64,000 nt of DNA from Methanosphaera sp964399835 (GCA_964399835.1 CAYNSJ010000001.1:44879-108878), one strand, 5' to 3'. Counted from the first letter of the stretch, positions 36,029-45,302 are shown. A program made the numbers and translations. Notes: generated by a model not told the origin, from the letters alone.

Positions 36029-37222
36029 TTATAATAATGTATCTGGTTTTAGACGATTACCTACTCTTTGTGAATCTACACTAAATACTTCAAGTCCTGG
36101 TATTATTGCTCGTATAACTGGGATGTTAATATCTCTAGTTAAATTTACATAATAAGCATCTTCAATTCCAGATTTTTCTAGAATATTTAATGTTAAATCG
36201 ATATTTTCTTTAAATGTATTTGTGGATTTATCTTTAATATCATCAAGAGCTATTTTTTTATCAGCTTTTCTAAACCAATGTTTATTCATACGTTTCATTC
36301 GTTCATATCCTGTATTTCTAGCGAGGACTGCACGAGTAGTATCTTCACGAGTTCCATGAATTTGCGTTGCTCTACTTTGAGCTACTTCAGTAATTGCACG
36401 AATTGCTGCTATTTCTGGATCAAGATGTGTTCCAATCCCTAATGTTAATAATGCTGGATCTTTAAGTAATAAATCTTCAGATACAGCACCTATAGTTGGA
36501 ATATCAATATCTGATGTTAAATCAAGTAATTTGATTGAAACATTGTTATCTTCAAATTTCTTTAATAAATCATTAATATATTCATTTGTTGTGTTGGTAC
36601 AGTCTATTTCAGGAACTTGTTTTTTATATGCTTCAAATATACTCCAAGAGTCTCTTTCAATTACTTCCATCATTCCATGGAATATTGCTTCTTCTAATTT
36701 ATTTCCTGAAGCTAATCCATTAGTATTTGATAAGAATAAATGTTGTACATTTTCTGTATTATATGGATGATAAACTGCATTAGCCGGTATATAAATTTCA
36801 TTATCTTTTCTAATTGAATATCCTTTAATCCATTCTATAGGTTCATCTAATGAAGTATGTAATGGCAATATTAATTTTTCAGGATCAAGACAATCATCTT
36901 CATATTTTTTTATTATTGTAGAATCTTCTTTTTGTTGTTCAGCAGAATAACGTTCTATAGCTTCCATAATTGAAGATACTTTTGCATGTTCTTTTGTTGG
37001 TCCTTTTCCTGCATATACACTTACTGCTCCTTCTTCAGCTAGTGGTCTAATTGAAGTATATACTGGTATTTTAAGTCTATCAAGATCTGTAATATTTGAT
37101 GTTCTTGTAAGTCCAATATCTTTAGTTATTTTTGTAACTTTTTCTAATGTTTCTTCAGGACTATTTGTCCTATGAGTAGATTTTTTATATTTAACTGGTG
37201 ATTCATTTAGCATAATAATCAT
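36029..37222 (-). CDS. ycaO: YcaO-type McrA-glycine thioamidation protein
   Basis: The 397-residue protein is a YcaO ATP-dependent cyclodehydratase relative: PLAEEGAVSVYAGKGPTKEH near 57-76, SSIMEAIERYSAEQQ near 82-96, LASGNKLEEAIFHGMMEVIERDSW around 170-193 (in parts), and AAIRAITEVAQSRATQIHG. In methanogens it installs thioglycine in the alpha subunit of methyl-coenzyme M reductase, usually with TfuA; tfuA is not seen in the window. The start could be 37222 or the ATG nine bases later; neither has a clear Shine-Dalgarno. First gene of the run with pth2 and mfnE. Confidence 0.9.
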   Translation of the reverse strand: MIIMLNESPVKYKKSTHRTNSPEETLEKVTKITKDIGLTRTSNITDLDRLKIPVYTSIRPLAEEGAVSVYAGKGPTKEHAKVSSIMEAIERYSAEQQKEDSTIIKKYEDDCLDPEKLILPLHTSLDEPIEWIKGYSIRKDNEIYIPANAVYHPYNTENVQHLFLSNTNGLASGNKLEEAIFHGMMEVIERDSWSIFEAYKKQVPEIDCTNTTNEYINDLLKKFEDNNVSIKLLDLTSDIDIPTIGAVSEDLLLKDPALLTLGIGTHLDPEIAAIRAITEVAQSRATQIHGTREDTTRAVLARNTGYERMKRMNKHWFRKADKKIALDDIKDKSTNTFKENIDLTLNILEKSGIEDAYYVNLTRDINIPVIRAIIPGLEVFSVDSQRVGNRLKPDTLL

Positions 37223-37454
37223 GTAAATAATTTTTCTATAATAATAAGGTTTGATTTATTTTATTTAAGGGGGTTATAATTTTTTTATTGATTTTTTGTT
37301 GTTATATACTATCTTTTATTTTAGTGTTTTTTATTTTTTTAGTATATTTATTGAAATTTATTATTATTAATTTTAAAAATAGTTATTAAATTAATTAAAA
37401 GAAGAATATTTTTGTTTTGGTGGTTAAAAAGTAAGAAAAAGGGGATTTTCTTAC

Positions 37455-40322
37455 TTAATTATTTATGTAATATCTACTGTAATTTGTTGGTCTTGTTACT
37501 TTATATAATAATGAAGACCATGCTGGACTTTTTGCTCCCCAATAATTGTAATTTACTGATTTAACTGTTCCACCATTAGATATTGCACTTCCTGCAGCAG
37601 ATGCTACATTACTTATGAAGTTACTGTATGATACTGTTAAGTTTCCACCGTTAGCTATTGCTCCTCCACCATTACTGGTAGCAGATACTTTATTGTATTT
37701 GAAGTTAGATTTTGTTATTGTAGCATTAGTTGCTGTAAACATTGCTCCACCAGCAGCAATTTTACCTGATGCATAATTACTGTTTGCGGTTGTTTTAGTT
37801 AAGTTTAATATAGCTCCTGCATAATACATTGCTCCACCATATGCTGCAGATTTTGCAATTGCATTATTATTGGATAATGTTAAATTAATTCCTGTTAAGG
37901 TACCTAATTCATAGTTAATTGCTCCACCTAATACATTGGTACTTGTAGCTGTAGCTTTATTATATGTAAATTTACTGTTAACTAAGTAACTGTATACATA
38001 GTAATTGTACATTGCACCTCCAAGTGCTGATTTAGATGTTGCTTGGTTGTTTGTGAAGTTTGAACCAGAGATTATAAGTATACAATATTGATTATATAAT
38101 GCTCCTGCTCCTGCAGTTGTAGTACCTTTAGCTTTGTTGTTTGTGAATGTAGAATTGATAATTGTTAATTGACTGTTAAAGTTTCCTACAGCTCCACCAA
38201 ATCCATAATTTGTTCCAGTTACGTTATTACCACTGAAAACAACGTTACTGAATGTTGTATTTGTTGATAGTAATTTTATTGCTCCACCTACAGGTGTTTT
38301 TCCTGAAGCAAGGTTATTTACAAATTTACTTGATGTTACTATTAAATTACCAATTGAACTTGAAATTGCTCCTCCACCTGTATTATTAGTTCCAGTTACT
38401 TTATTGAATTCAAAGTAACAATTATTAATTATTGCAGTATTTTGGAAGTTTATTATTGCTCCACCTTCACTATTAACGTGTGTAGCTGTGTTTTTAGTGA
38501 ATTTTGTGTATGTAGCATTTAATAATCCTGTGTTATAAATTGCTCCTGCTGAGAAATATCCTGAAGCGGTATTTGATGAGAAGACACAACCTATAATTTT
38601 TAATGCTGCATTATTTCTTATAGCTCCACCAGTATAATCGGAATTTGTTTTTCCATTTTTAAATGTTATTCCTTGAATTGTTACATTTAAACTTCCGTCA
38701 TCAATTGCAATCATGGTTTTTCCACTATTTAAACCATCGAATATTGTTTTTGATGCAGTTGTACCTTTTAATGTAACTGATTGATTGATTGAAAGACCAG
38801 TTACGGAGTAAGTACCTTCCCTAATATTTATTATACCATTGTTTGATATATGTTCTAATGCTGTTCCAATTGTTTTAAATGGATGTGATATTGTTCCTAT
38901 ATTGGAATCATTACCGTTTGGACTTACATATACAATATTTAATTTGGATACTGTTAAAGTATTATTACTTGTAGATGTTGAATAAGCTTTAGCTCCATTA
39001 TATACTGCTATATAATTAACAGTTTTTCCTTCTAAACTTTTTCCAGGTACGAATGTAACTGTTGCTATTCCATTAGTTACATTAACTGTTTTTAATGTTG
39101 CATTATTTACATAAAATGTAACATTACCTGTATTTACTGTTTTATTGTTTTGATCTTTTATTGTAACATTTAATGTTGTAGGTACAAAGACTGTTCCATT
39201 CATAGTTTTTGCTTCAACAGTTGTGTTAAATTTGGATAGTGTTAATGTAGCGTTTGCTCTTGTTCCGAGATTTTCATTATTTTGAGCACTAGCTAATTGA
39301 AGTTGATATGTAGTTTCTGTCATTCTTAGGGGTAATGCATATTTAAATACTGCTTGTCCATTACTATCAGTTTTATTAGAACCAATTGTATGTCCACCAA
39401 ATTTAAATACTACTGTTGTATTTTTTACTGTTTCATTGTAAATGTTTACAATTGTTGAATTGTATACTATATAGTTAGTATCAGGATAATGGGTTACATT
39501 AGCTAATTTTGCTGTTGTTGGTATTTTTTTTAAATATAATTTAGAAGTTGCATTTGCTTTGTTATAATTGTTATCTCCACTATATACAACTTGTAAATGA
39601 TATGTTGTTGGTCTGTAATTATTTGGTAATTGGTAATTATATGATGCAGAACCATTAACTAAAGGAATTGTTTTTGATATAGTTTTTCCTTCTAATTTGA
39701 ATACTATTTTTCCAGTAGCATTATCTGCTATTTTAGCATTAAATGTAACATTTGATTTTAATGTACTTGTATAATTATCCATAGAAATGTTTGGGGTAAC
39801 TTTAGTTGTATTAGTACTAGTTACATTATCTGTAGTAGTATTAGTTGTTACTTCACTTGTGTAATATAATACTGGATTTGTGTCGTTGTATTGAACGTCA
39901 TTAGTATTTATGTAGTTATATGTGTCATTATCGTATACTTGATCATTAGTACTATTTTCATCATTTGAATATACTAATGGTTCTTCACTGTAATCAGAAT
40001 TGTCATCAGTATTGTTGTATACTTGATCATAAGTATTATTATCGTAGTAGTTAGTATCATCTACACTACTGCTATTATCTTGTGTTGAAGTCTCAGTATT
40101 TTGTGTATTTTCAGCATCATTAGTATTTTCTACGACATTATTTGAAGTTTGTTCTATATTGTCAGTAGTTTGAATATCATTAACTTGAGTAACAGGTGCA
40201 TTTACAGATGAATTTACATCTGTTGTATAACTTGCATTATCTGCTGCTGATATAGCACCTAAGGATACTGCTATTAATAATATTACTAATGAGGCTAAAA
40301 TAATGTGATATTTTTTAATCAT
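37455..40322 (-). CDS. Adhesin-like surface protein with Ig-like and beta-helix regions
   Basis: The 955-residue protein has a signal peptide (basic MIKKYH, hydrophobic 7-22, AISA cleavage site near 25). A low-complexity Asn/Thr/Asp/Tyr linker runs to about 175. Ig-like repeats follow to about 460 (NVTFNAKI, GKIVFKLEG, LYLKKIPTTAKL types). A pectate-lyase-like beta helix begins at YVSPNGNDSNIGTISHPFKT near 465. In it, GGAI/GGAM steps with SKFTYNKA-type strands repeat about every 28-30 residues. The end NYWGAKSPAWSSLLYK is typical of methanogen adhesin-like proteins. No C-terminal membrane anchor is seen. Export to the cell surface is likely; ligand unknown. GGAGGACAT precedes the ATG. Confidence 0.88.
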   Translation of the reverse strand: MIKKYHIILASLVILLIAVSLGAISAADNASYTTDVNSSVNAPVTQVNDIQTTDNIEQTSNNVVENTNDAENTQNTETSTQDNSSSVDDTNYYDNNTYDQVYNNTDDNSDYSEEPLVYSNDENSTNDQVYDNDTYNYINTNDVQYNDTNPVLYYTSEVTTNTTTDNVTSTNTTKVTPNISMDNYTSTLKSNVTFNAKIADNATGKIVFKLEGKTISKTIPLVNGSASYNYQLPNNYRPTTYHLQVVYSGDNNYNKANATSKLYLKKIPTTAKLANVTHYPDTNYIVYNSTIVNIYNETVKNTTVVFKFGGHTIGSNKTDSNGQAVFKYALPLRMTETTYQLQLASAQNNENLGTRANATLTLSKFNTTVEAKTMNGTVFVPTTLNVTIKDQNNKTVNTGNVTFYVNNATLKTVNVTNGIATVTFVPGKSLEGKTVNYIAVYNGAKAYSTSTSNNTLTVSKLNIVYVSPNGNDSNIGTISHPFKTIGTALEHISNNGIINIREGTYSVTGLSINQSVTLKGTTASKTIFDGLNSGKTMIAIDDGSLNVTIQGITFKNGKTNSDYTGGAIRNNAALKIIGCVFSSNTASGYFSAGAIYNTGLLNATYTKFTKNTATHVNSEGGAIINFQNTAIINNCYFEFNKVTGTNNTGGGAISSSIGNLIVTSSKFVNNLASGKTPVGGAIKLLSTNTTFSNVVFSGNNVTGTNYGFGGAVGNFNSQLTIINSTFTNNKAKGTTTAGAGALYNQYCILIISGSNFTNNQATSKSALGGAMYNYYVYSYLVNSKFTYNKATATSTNVLGGAINYELGTLTGINLTLSNNNAIAKSAAYGGAMYYAGAILNLTKTTANSNYASGKIAAGGAMFTATNATITKSNFKYNKVSATSNGGGAIANGGNLTVSYSNFISNVASAAGSAISNGGTVKSVNYNYWGAKSPAWSSLLYKVTRPTNYSRYYINN

Positions 40323-40681
40323 TTTATTTTATGTCCTCCTATTTAAAAAATAATATATTTAATAAATATATATTTTTAAAGAATTTAATATTAAATAAAT
40401 ATTTTTATTCTTCAGTAATAATTTTGATAAAGTTTATATCTATACTTTACGTATTTTTTGATTAATATTCCATAAATAATAATTAAAACTATTGTAATTG
40501 ACTTTTTATCTTACTAAAATAGAAAAAATTTTTATTATAATCAAAAAATATTATAATTTTTAGAATTATTTTATGATATTTTGTTTAAATTTATTATTAA
40601 AAAGAGTATTTGTTATTATTATTTGTGTCATAAAAAAAGTATTAAAATAAAAAAATAAATTGGTGAAGAAAATTATTCTAA
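40323..40681 (-). promoter_or_regulatory. AT-rich region upstream of the adhesin gene
   Basis: No credible gene occurs in these 359 bases; short frames lack ribosome sites. The part nearest 40323 must hold the adhesin promoter, with several TATA-like stretches such as TATATATTT on the plus strand at 40366. No repeats stand out. Confidence 0.4.
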
Positions 40682-41314
40682 TTAAATCATTCCAGGTATA
40701 ATATATGATAAATAAGTTAATATTCCTGCAGTTAATATAGAAGTAAACCATAATAGTTTATTCCATTTGAATATTTTAGATCCATCAAGCATTGGAATAG
40801 GTAATAAATTGAAGAATGCTAAAAAACTATTTATACTGAATCCTAACATTGCCATCATTGTTAGTTCAAATGTTAAAGGATCTACAGCAGTATTTCCCGT
40901 TATAGGTTTAATTGCTACTTCTAATGCTAAGAAAATAATAGCTAATGCTATGTTTACGACAGGTCCAGCTAATGATATTTTTCCATTTTCTTCATCAGTA
41001 ATTTCCTTGTATGAACTTATATATACTGCTCCTGGAGCTAAAAATATAAATCCAAATAAGCTGGTGATTACTGCTATTATTAAACCTTCATTCCACTTTT
41101 TAAATTCTGCAAAGAATCCATATTTTTGAGCCATATATTTATGTCCTAGCTCATGTAATACAAAACCTAATCCTACACTTACTAAAGATACGGGTATTAA
41201 TAATAAGAAATAATCTATTGATTTTGTAGTATTGAACATGTAGGCAAATAATAGAGTTATTACAGCGATGGTGATGATTAAATCTTTGGTTTCATTTTTT
41301 GTAAAATTTACCAT
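40682..41314 (-). CDS. Site-2-type metalloprotease (M50 family)
   Basis: The 210-residue membrane protein has the zinc motif HELGH at 54-58 within a hydrophobic segment and LLPIPMLDGSKIF near 168-180 as the third ligand motif. About six membrane helices are visible. M50 proteases cut membrane-bound substrates such as regulators or signal-peptide remnants. The archaeal short form has no PDZ or CBS domain, and neither is seen here. GGAGTACAAAAT precedes the ATG. It lies just upstream of the adhesin on the same strand but is separated from it by 359 bases. Confidence 0.87.
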   Translation of the reverse strand: MVNFTKNETKDLIITIAVITLLFAYMFNTTKSIDYFLLLIPVSLVSVGLGFVLHELGHKYMAQKYGFFAEFKKWNEGLIIAVITSLFGFIFLAPGAVYISSYKEITDEENGKISLAGPVVNIALAIIFLALEVAIKPITGNTAVDPLTFELTMMAMLGFSINSFLAFFNLLPIPMLDGSKIFKWNKLLWFTSILTAGILTYLSYIIPGMI

Positions 41315-41538
41315 GTATTTTGTACTCCTCTTCTATTATTTTTCGTTATTTAGTTATTATATTTTTTACTTATTATTTCTATTGTAACTTTTATAATTCT
41401 AATATGTTATATAGTTATCTAGTTCTTTTTTTATTTCAGTTATTTGATTTTAATTTTGAATATATTTAAATAAAGCATGATTTAGACTTTTATATAACAA
41501 AATTTTATAATAAAATAAAATTTAGGACTTAGATTTTT

Positions 41539-42549
41539 ATGAAAATAGAACAAGTATTAAACCAATTACATGATGAAAATATCGATTCAATGTTCTTATT
41601 TAAACCAGAGAACATTAAATATTTGACTGATTTTTATCCATCTAGTTATGGATATATTATTATTAAAGATGATGAACCTATTTTATATACTTCAAGTATT
41701 GATAAACACACTGCTGAAGAACAATCAGAAATTGAAACAAGGGATCTTCTAAAGTTAGCAGAAGTTAAAGAATTATTAACTGGTAATGTTGCAGTGGAAT
41801 CTTCATTGGATATAGGTACATTAAAACGTATTGTTGATAATGTTGATTCAGTTAAAATATCTAATGTCATAGAAGATAATAGACAAATAAAAACAAAAGA
41901 AGAAATACAAAAAATTAGAGAGTCTATTAAGATAGCTATACATGGTATCCATCAAATTGATTTTACAAGTACTGAAAAGAATGCTGCAGCAACATTAGAA
42001 TATGATATGACTATTAATGGTTCTATACGACCAGCTTTTGAAACGATTGTAGCTTCAGGTGCACGTTCAAGTGATCCTCATTCAGCAGCTTCAATGAATC
42101 GTGTTGAAACACCTATTGTTGTTGATTGGGGAGCTCAATATGATTATTATTGTTCTGATATTACTAGAACTTTTATTGAATCAGAAAGACAACAAGAAAT
42201 ATGGGATATTGTATTAGAAGCTCAAAAAGCAGGAATAGAAGCAGTTTCTACAGATGTTAAAACAGCTGATGTTGATAAAGCTGCTCGAGATGTAATAGAA
42301 GAATATGGTTATGGTGAATATTATATTCATAGTACTGGTCATAGTTTTGGATTAGAAATACATGAACCGCCTTTTGCTTCTTATACCTCTGATGAGGTTT
42401 TAAAAGAAAATATGGTTACAACAGTTGAACCAGGTATATATATTCCAGGAGAGTTTGGTGTACGTATTGAAGATGATGTTCTTGTACAGAAAAAACCAGA
42501 AGTTTTAACAGGAAAACTTGATAAAAAATTAGATTTCTCGTTAGAATAA
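41539..42549 (+). CDS. pepQ: M24-family Xaa-Pro aminopeptidase
   Basis: The 336-residue protein has an N-terminal creatinase-like domain (to about 120) and a pita-bread catalytic domain with VDWGAQYDYYCSDITRTF near 196-213 (two Asp ligands), HSTGHSFGLEIHEPP near 265-279 (His), TTVEPGIYIPGEFG and GVRIEDDVLV (Glu ligands). All five metal ligands appear present. It would release N-terminal residues before proline in the cytosol. Start: no strong ribosome site, AGGACTTAGA lies about ten bases ahead. Lone gene. The symbol is by family; Xaa-Pro dipeptidase and aminopeptidase cannot be told apart here. Confidence 0.85.
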   Translation: MKIEQVLNQLHDENIDSMFLFKPENIKYLTDFYPSSYGYIIIKDDEPILYTSSIDKHTAEEQSEIETRDLLKLAEVKELLTGNVAVESSLDIGTLKRIVDNVDSVKISNVIEDNRQIKTKEEIQKIRESIKIAIHGIHQIDFTSTEKNAAATLEYDMTINGSIRPAFETIVASGARSSDPHSAASMNRVETPIVVDWGAQYDYYCSDITRTFIESERQQEIWDIVLEAQKAGIEAVSTDVKTADVDKAARDVIEEYGYGEYYIHSTGHSFGLEIHEPPFASYTSDEVLKENMVTTVEPGIYIPGEFGVRIEDDVLVQKKPEVLTGKLDKKLDFSLE

Positions 42550-42667
42550 TTCCTTTTTATATTTTTTTTAATTATGTAGTTATAAGTTTTTAATTTTAAG
42601 TTATTAGTTATAATTAATATTTATATAATATAAAAGTAATACATATAGTTATAAAAAGTAATACATT

Positions 42668-43594
42668 ATGCAATATAAAATAATAACTAAAATAAGCAGG
42701 ATAATAAACAGATTTATTCCTAATAACTATAAAGAATTAATCCAAGAAAATCTTATTCAAATAGGGTTATATATTAAAACTGAAGAATTAATTACACTTA
42801 TACTCATAACTACATTTTTATTAAGTGTCATTACTGTAATTATTGCAATAATAACTAATATGAATATAATTATATTTTTATTATTTGCATTAGTAACTCC
42901 TTCATTAAGTACAGTTCTATATATTATAAGAAAAAAACAAAGAAGAAAAGATAAAATAGAAAAAGATATACCTAATTTCTTAAGACAAATTGCATCTTTA
43001 CTTAAAGCAGGTATGGGTACCGAATCAGCATTAGTTGAATTATCTAATACAACAAAAGGACCTTTAAATGATGAGTTGAAAAGAGCAATAATAGAAATGA
43101 GGTTAGGTAATTCCTTTAACCATGCATTATTGGGTATTGCTAATCGTACTGATTCAATAAATTTAAAACAAGCATTTCAAATAATTATACGTGGAAAAGA
43201 ATCTGGAGGAAATTTAGCAAATATCTTAGAAATAGTTGCAAATGATTTAAAAGAAAGTATAGCACTAAAAAAAGAAAGAAAAGCAAGTGTTATGATGTCT
43301 GTAATGTTTTTATTAATTTCTTCTATTATAGCAGCTCCTTTTGCATTAGGTATGATTCAGTTGTATTCTGAGTTTATAGAAAAAATTGGTAAAATTAATC
43401 CTTTAAGAGGTGTTATACCAATAGCAAGTATGGGATATATTATAATACATTCAATATTAGTAAGTATATTATTAGGTATAGTTATTTACTCAGATAGTAA
43501 ACAAGGAATAAAATATATGTTACTAATTGTACCCTCATCTTTAATAGTATATTATCTTTCTAAATTTTTATTTATGCATATAATGGGTCTATAA
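42668..43594 (+). CDS. Type II/IV secretion membrane platform protein (TadC/GspF-like), second locus
   Basis: The 308-residue protein has two hydrophobic helices near 43-90, a cytoplasmic T2SF domain (FLRQIASLLKAGMGTESALVE near 96-116, by parts, then RGKESGGNLANILEIVAND) and three C-terminal helices. It is related to the protein at 29.8 kb but clearly diverged. A tiny class III pilin gene follows 15 bases later, so this is a pilin-platform pair lacking an ATPase; the ATPase may be the one at 30.7 kb. No Shine-Dalgarno is present; two AAGTAATACAT copies lie in the 40 bases upstream. Confidence 0.82.
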   Translation: MQYKIITKISRIINRFIPNNYKELIQENLIQIGLYIKTEELITLILITTFLLSVITVIIAIITNMNIIIFLLFALVTPSLSTVLYIIRKKQRRKDKIEKDIPNFLRQIASLLKAGMGTESALVELSNTTKGPLNDELKRAIIEMRLGNSFNHALLGIANRTDSINLKQAFQIIIRGKESGGNLANILEIVANDLKESIALKKERKASVMMSVMFLLISSIIAAPFALGMIQLYSEFIEKIGKINPLRGVIPIASMGYIIIHSILVSILLGIVIYSDSKQGIKYMLLIVPSSLIVYYLSKFLFMHIMGL

Positions 43595-43609
43595 AAAGGA
43601 AGTGATATC

Positions 43610-43789
43610 ATGGATGAATCTGGACAAACTTCTGCAGAATTAATATTATTAATATCTGGAATAATAATTATTGTACTAAGTGCAGTAATATTATATGAGA
43701 ATTATTTAGAAAATTTTAAAAATGAGATTAATAAAACAGAAGTAAATACACTTATAAATAAAATAGATAGTATAAATAGTTATATTTAA
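43610..43789 (+). CDS. Small class III signal peptide pilin-like protein, 59 residues
   Basis: The ATG at 43610 has AAGGAAGTGAT ahead of it. The protein starts MDESGQTSAELILLISGIII; the segment QTSAELILL fits the Q-x-S-x-E-x-x-x-L motif of archaeal class III prepilins, cut before the glutamine by EppA-type peptidases. A hydrophobic helix (about 10-28) is followed by a short polar tail with NKTEVNTLINKID. At 59 residues it is among the smaller pilins. It lies 15 bases after the platform gene and is likely co-transcribed. The prepilin peptidase is not in the window. Confidence 0.85.
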   Translation: MDESGQTSAELILLISGIIIIVLSAVILYENYLENFKNEINKTEVNTLINKIDSINSYI

Positions 43790-43823
43790 AAAAAATTAAG
43801 AATTTAAAATAAAAAGAAGAAGA

Positions 43824-44546
43824 TTATTTAATGAAGTTATCTACCATATTTCGAGTTTCATTAAATGCTGCCATATCCATATGTTGAGGTAATCCACCTA
43901 ATTCTCCTTCAACATCTTTTAATATTCCTTCACCAGCACCTAAAAACATTCCTTCACTAGTTAATCCTACAAATTCAGCAGGAGGTAACAATGCAACAGC
44001 AACCTTATCATTATCTTTTACAGTTAAATCATTAGTAATAACAGTAACTGCACGAGTTTTAAGATTAACATTACAAACTTTCAAAGTATCTGTATCTGGA
44101 TGATTACTTACACTAACTAATTCTCCAACTGCAATATCCACACCCATTATAGGATCATCTATTGGACCTAATTTTAATCTAGCTGGTAATCCTCTAATAG
44201 TATACATGAAAAATTTTATTTTTGATAAAGGTAATTGAATTTTTTCACGTTGTTCTCTGTTTAATTCTGATTGGAATTTTCTAGCATAATCTTCCCCACC
44301 TAAATTTTCCACAATATCATCTACACTTTTTAGAAGATTATCTATTTGTGGTGATTTAGCTAGTTCTTCAGGTTCTACATAAGAATAATATAATGTTTGA
44401 ATATCAGGAAGCATATCTTTTGCAATCATTCTAACCTTTTTTTTATTCCAGGATCCTCTAAGATTTGATCCTTCTATTACACTTATGAATTGTTCTATAG
44501 TTTTTTCTGCTACTTTTAATCTATAATCTTTACTAGTATCCCACAT
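43824..44546 (-). CDS. tRNA-binding-domain protein (MetG-beta/EMAP-type OB fold)
   Basis: The 240-residue protein has an N-terminal helical region and a C-terminal OB-fold tRNA-binding domain from about 135: VDIAVGELVSVSNHPDTDTLKVCNVNL (in parts), TVITNDLTVKDNDKVAVALLPPAEF and TSEGMFLGAGEGIL. Stand-alone proteins of this kind are conserved in methanogens and probably bind tRNA or aid a synthetase. The ATG at 44546 is chosen over the TTG 15 bases upstream because GGAAAAGAT then acts as ribosome site. Lone gene, converging on the pilin gene with a 34-base gap. Confidence 0.82.
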   Translation of the reverse strand: MWDTSKDYRLKVAEKTIEQFISVIEGSNLRGSWNKKKVRMIAKDMLPDIQTLYYSYVEPEELAKSPQIDNLLKSVDDIVENLGGEDYARKFQSELNREQREKIQLPLSKIKFFMYTIRGLPARLKLGPIDDPIMGVDIAVGELVSVSNHPDTDTLKVCNVNLKTRAVTVITNDLTVKDNDKVAVALLPPAEFVGLTSEGMFLGAGEGILKDVEGELGGLPQHMDMAAFNETRNMVDNFIK

Positions 44547-44901
44547 TTTATCTTTTCCCAAGTTAATGTAATTTAAAAGTATTTTTTGTAAATAGTATTA
44601 AAATAATCTAATTTCAGTAAAAATAGATGGAGTTTATTATTTACGTACTTTTTTTTATATAATTATACTTTATATTAATTTATTATTATTTGTTACTTTT
44701 TTTTTCAATTAATTTATTTTTTTATTTCTGTTTATTTATATGACTTTAGAATTTAAACTAAAATATAAATAAATAGGTTATTTTTATATATATTGTATAA
44801 TATAATATATATAGATAGAAAAATATTAATTTATACTATAATATAAACTAATAAAATATTCAATTTTAATTACAGTAACAATTTATTTTTGGTGATAACT
44901 T
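44547..44901 (+). promoter_or_regulatory. Gene-free AT-rich region between divergent genes
   Basis: These 355 bases hold no reading frame with a ribosome site. T-rich and TA-repeat tracts around 44780-44815 (TATATATTG, ATAATATATATAG) are likely promoter elements for the PRC-barrel gene at 44902. GGTGATAACT just ahead of 44902 is its ribosome site. Confidence 0.4.
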
Positions 44902-45276
44902 ATGGTAAATTTATCTTTATTTTACAATTTAAGTGTTTATAATACAGAAGGAAAATATATAGGAAAAGTTAATGAAGTAGTATTAAATATTAAAAAAGGA
45001 AGAATATCCACATTAAAAACAAAAGCTTTAAAAACTGATACTAAAAATGTTGGATTGAGGGATGTATTGAGGAACTCTATGAAATTAGTTCCTGAAGAAG
45101 AAGAATCATTAACAACTGTAAAAGAAGAAGGTATAATTGATATACCTTATGAAATAGTGATAGCTGTTGGAGATATTATTTTAATAGATCAAAGTAGATT
45201 AAGTCAAGTAACAAGACCTAAAAAGCAAGCAACACCACCAGTACAACAAAAACATAGACAAAAAGCAGCAAATTAA
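44902..45276 (+). CDS. PRC-barrel domain protein
   Basis: The 124-residue protein has a PRC-barrel fold: SVYNTEGKYIGKVNEVVLNI at 11-30 and IPYEIVIAVGDIILID near 82-97, with a loop of charged residues between. The tail after 100 is basic and Gln-rich. PRC-barrel proteins bind RNA or act as scaffolds; in archaea some (CdpB) take part in division with SepF. The single barrel fits that group, but no evidence links this gene to division. It may share a transcript with nadX, which starts 26 bases later. Confidence 0.75.
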   Translation: MVNLSLFYNLSVYNTEGKYIGKVNEVVLNIKKGRISTLKTKALKTDTKNVGLRDVLRNSMKLVPEEEESLTTVKEEGIIDIPYEIVIAVGDIILIDQSRLSQVTRPKKQATPPVQQKHRQKAAN

Positions 45277-45302
45277 AAAAAATAATGGAGATACTTATAA
45301 AT

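Noticed and set aside
37455..40322. Repeats in the adhesin gene as a CRISPR or satellite array
   Set aside because: The similarity is in the protein (GGAI steps), is not exact in DNA, and is explained by beta-helix coils.
40566..40751. A 61-codon minus-strand frame ahead of the adhesin gene
   Set aside because: It starts within the M50 protease gene in another frame, lacks a ribosome site and has only Phe/Ile/Asn/Tyr-rich low-complexity sequence.
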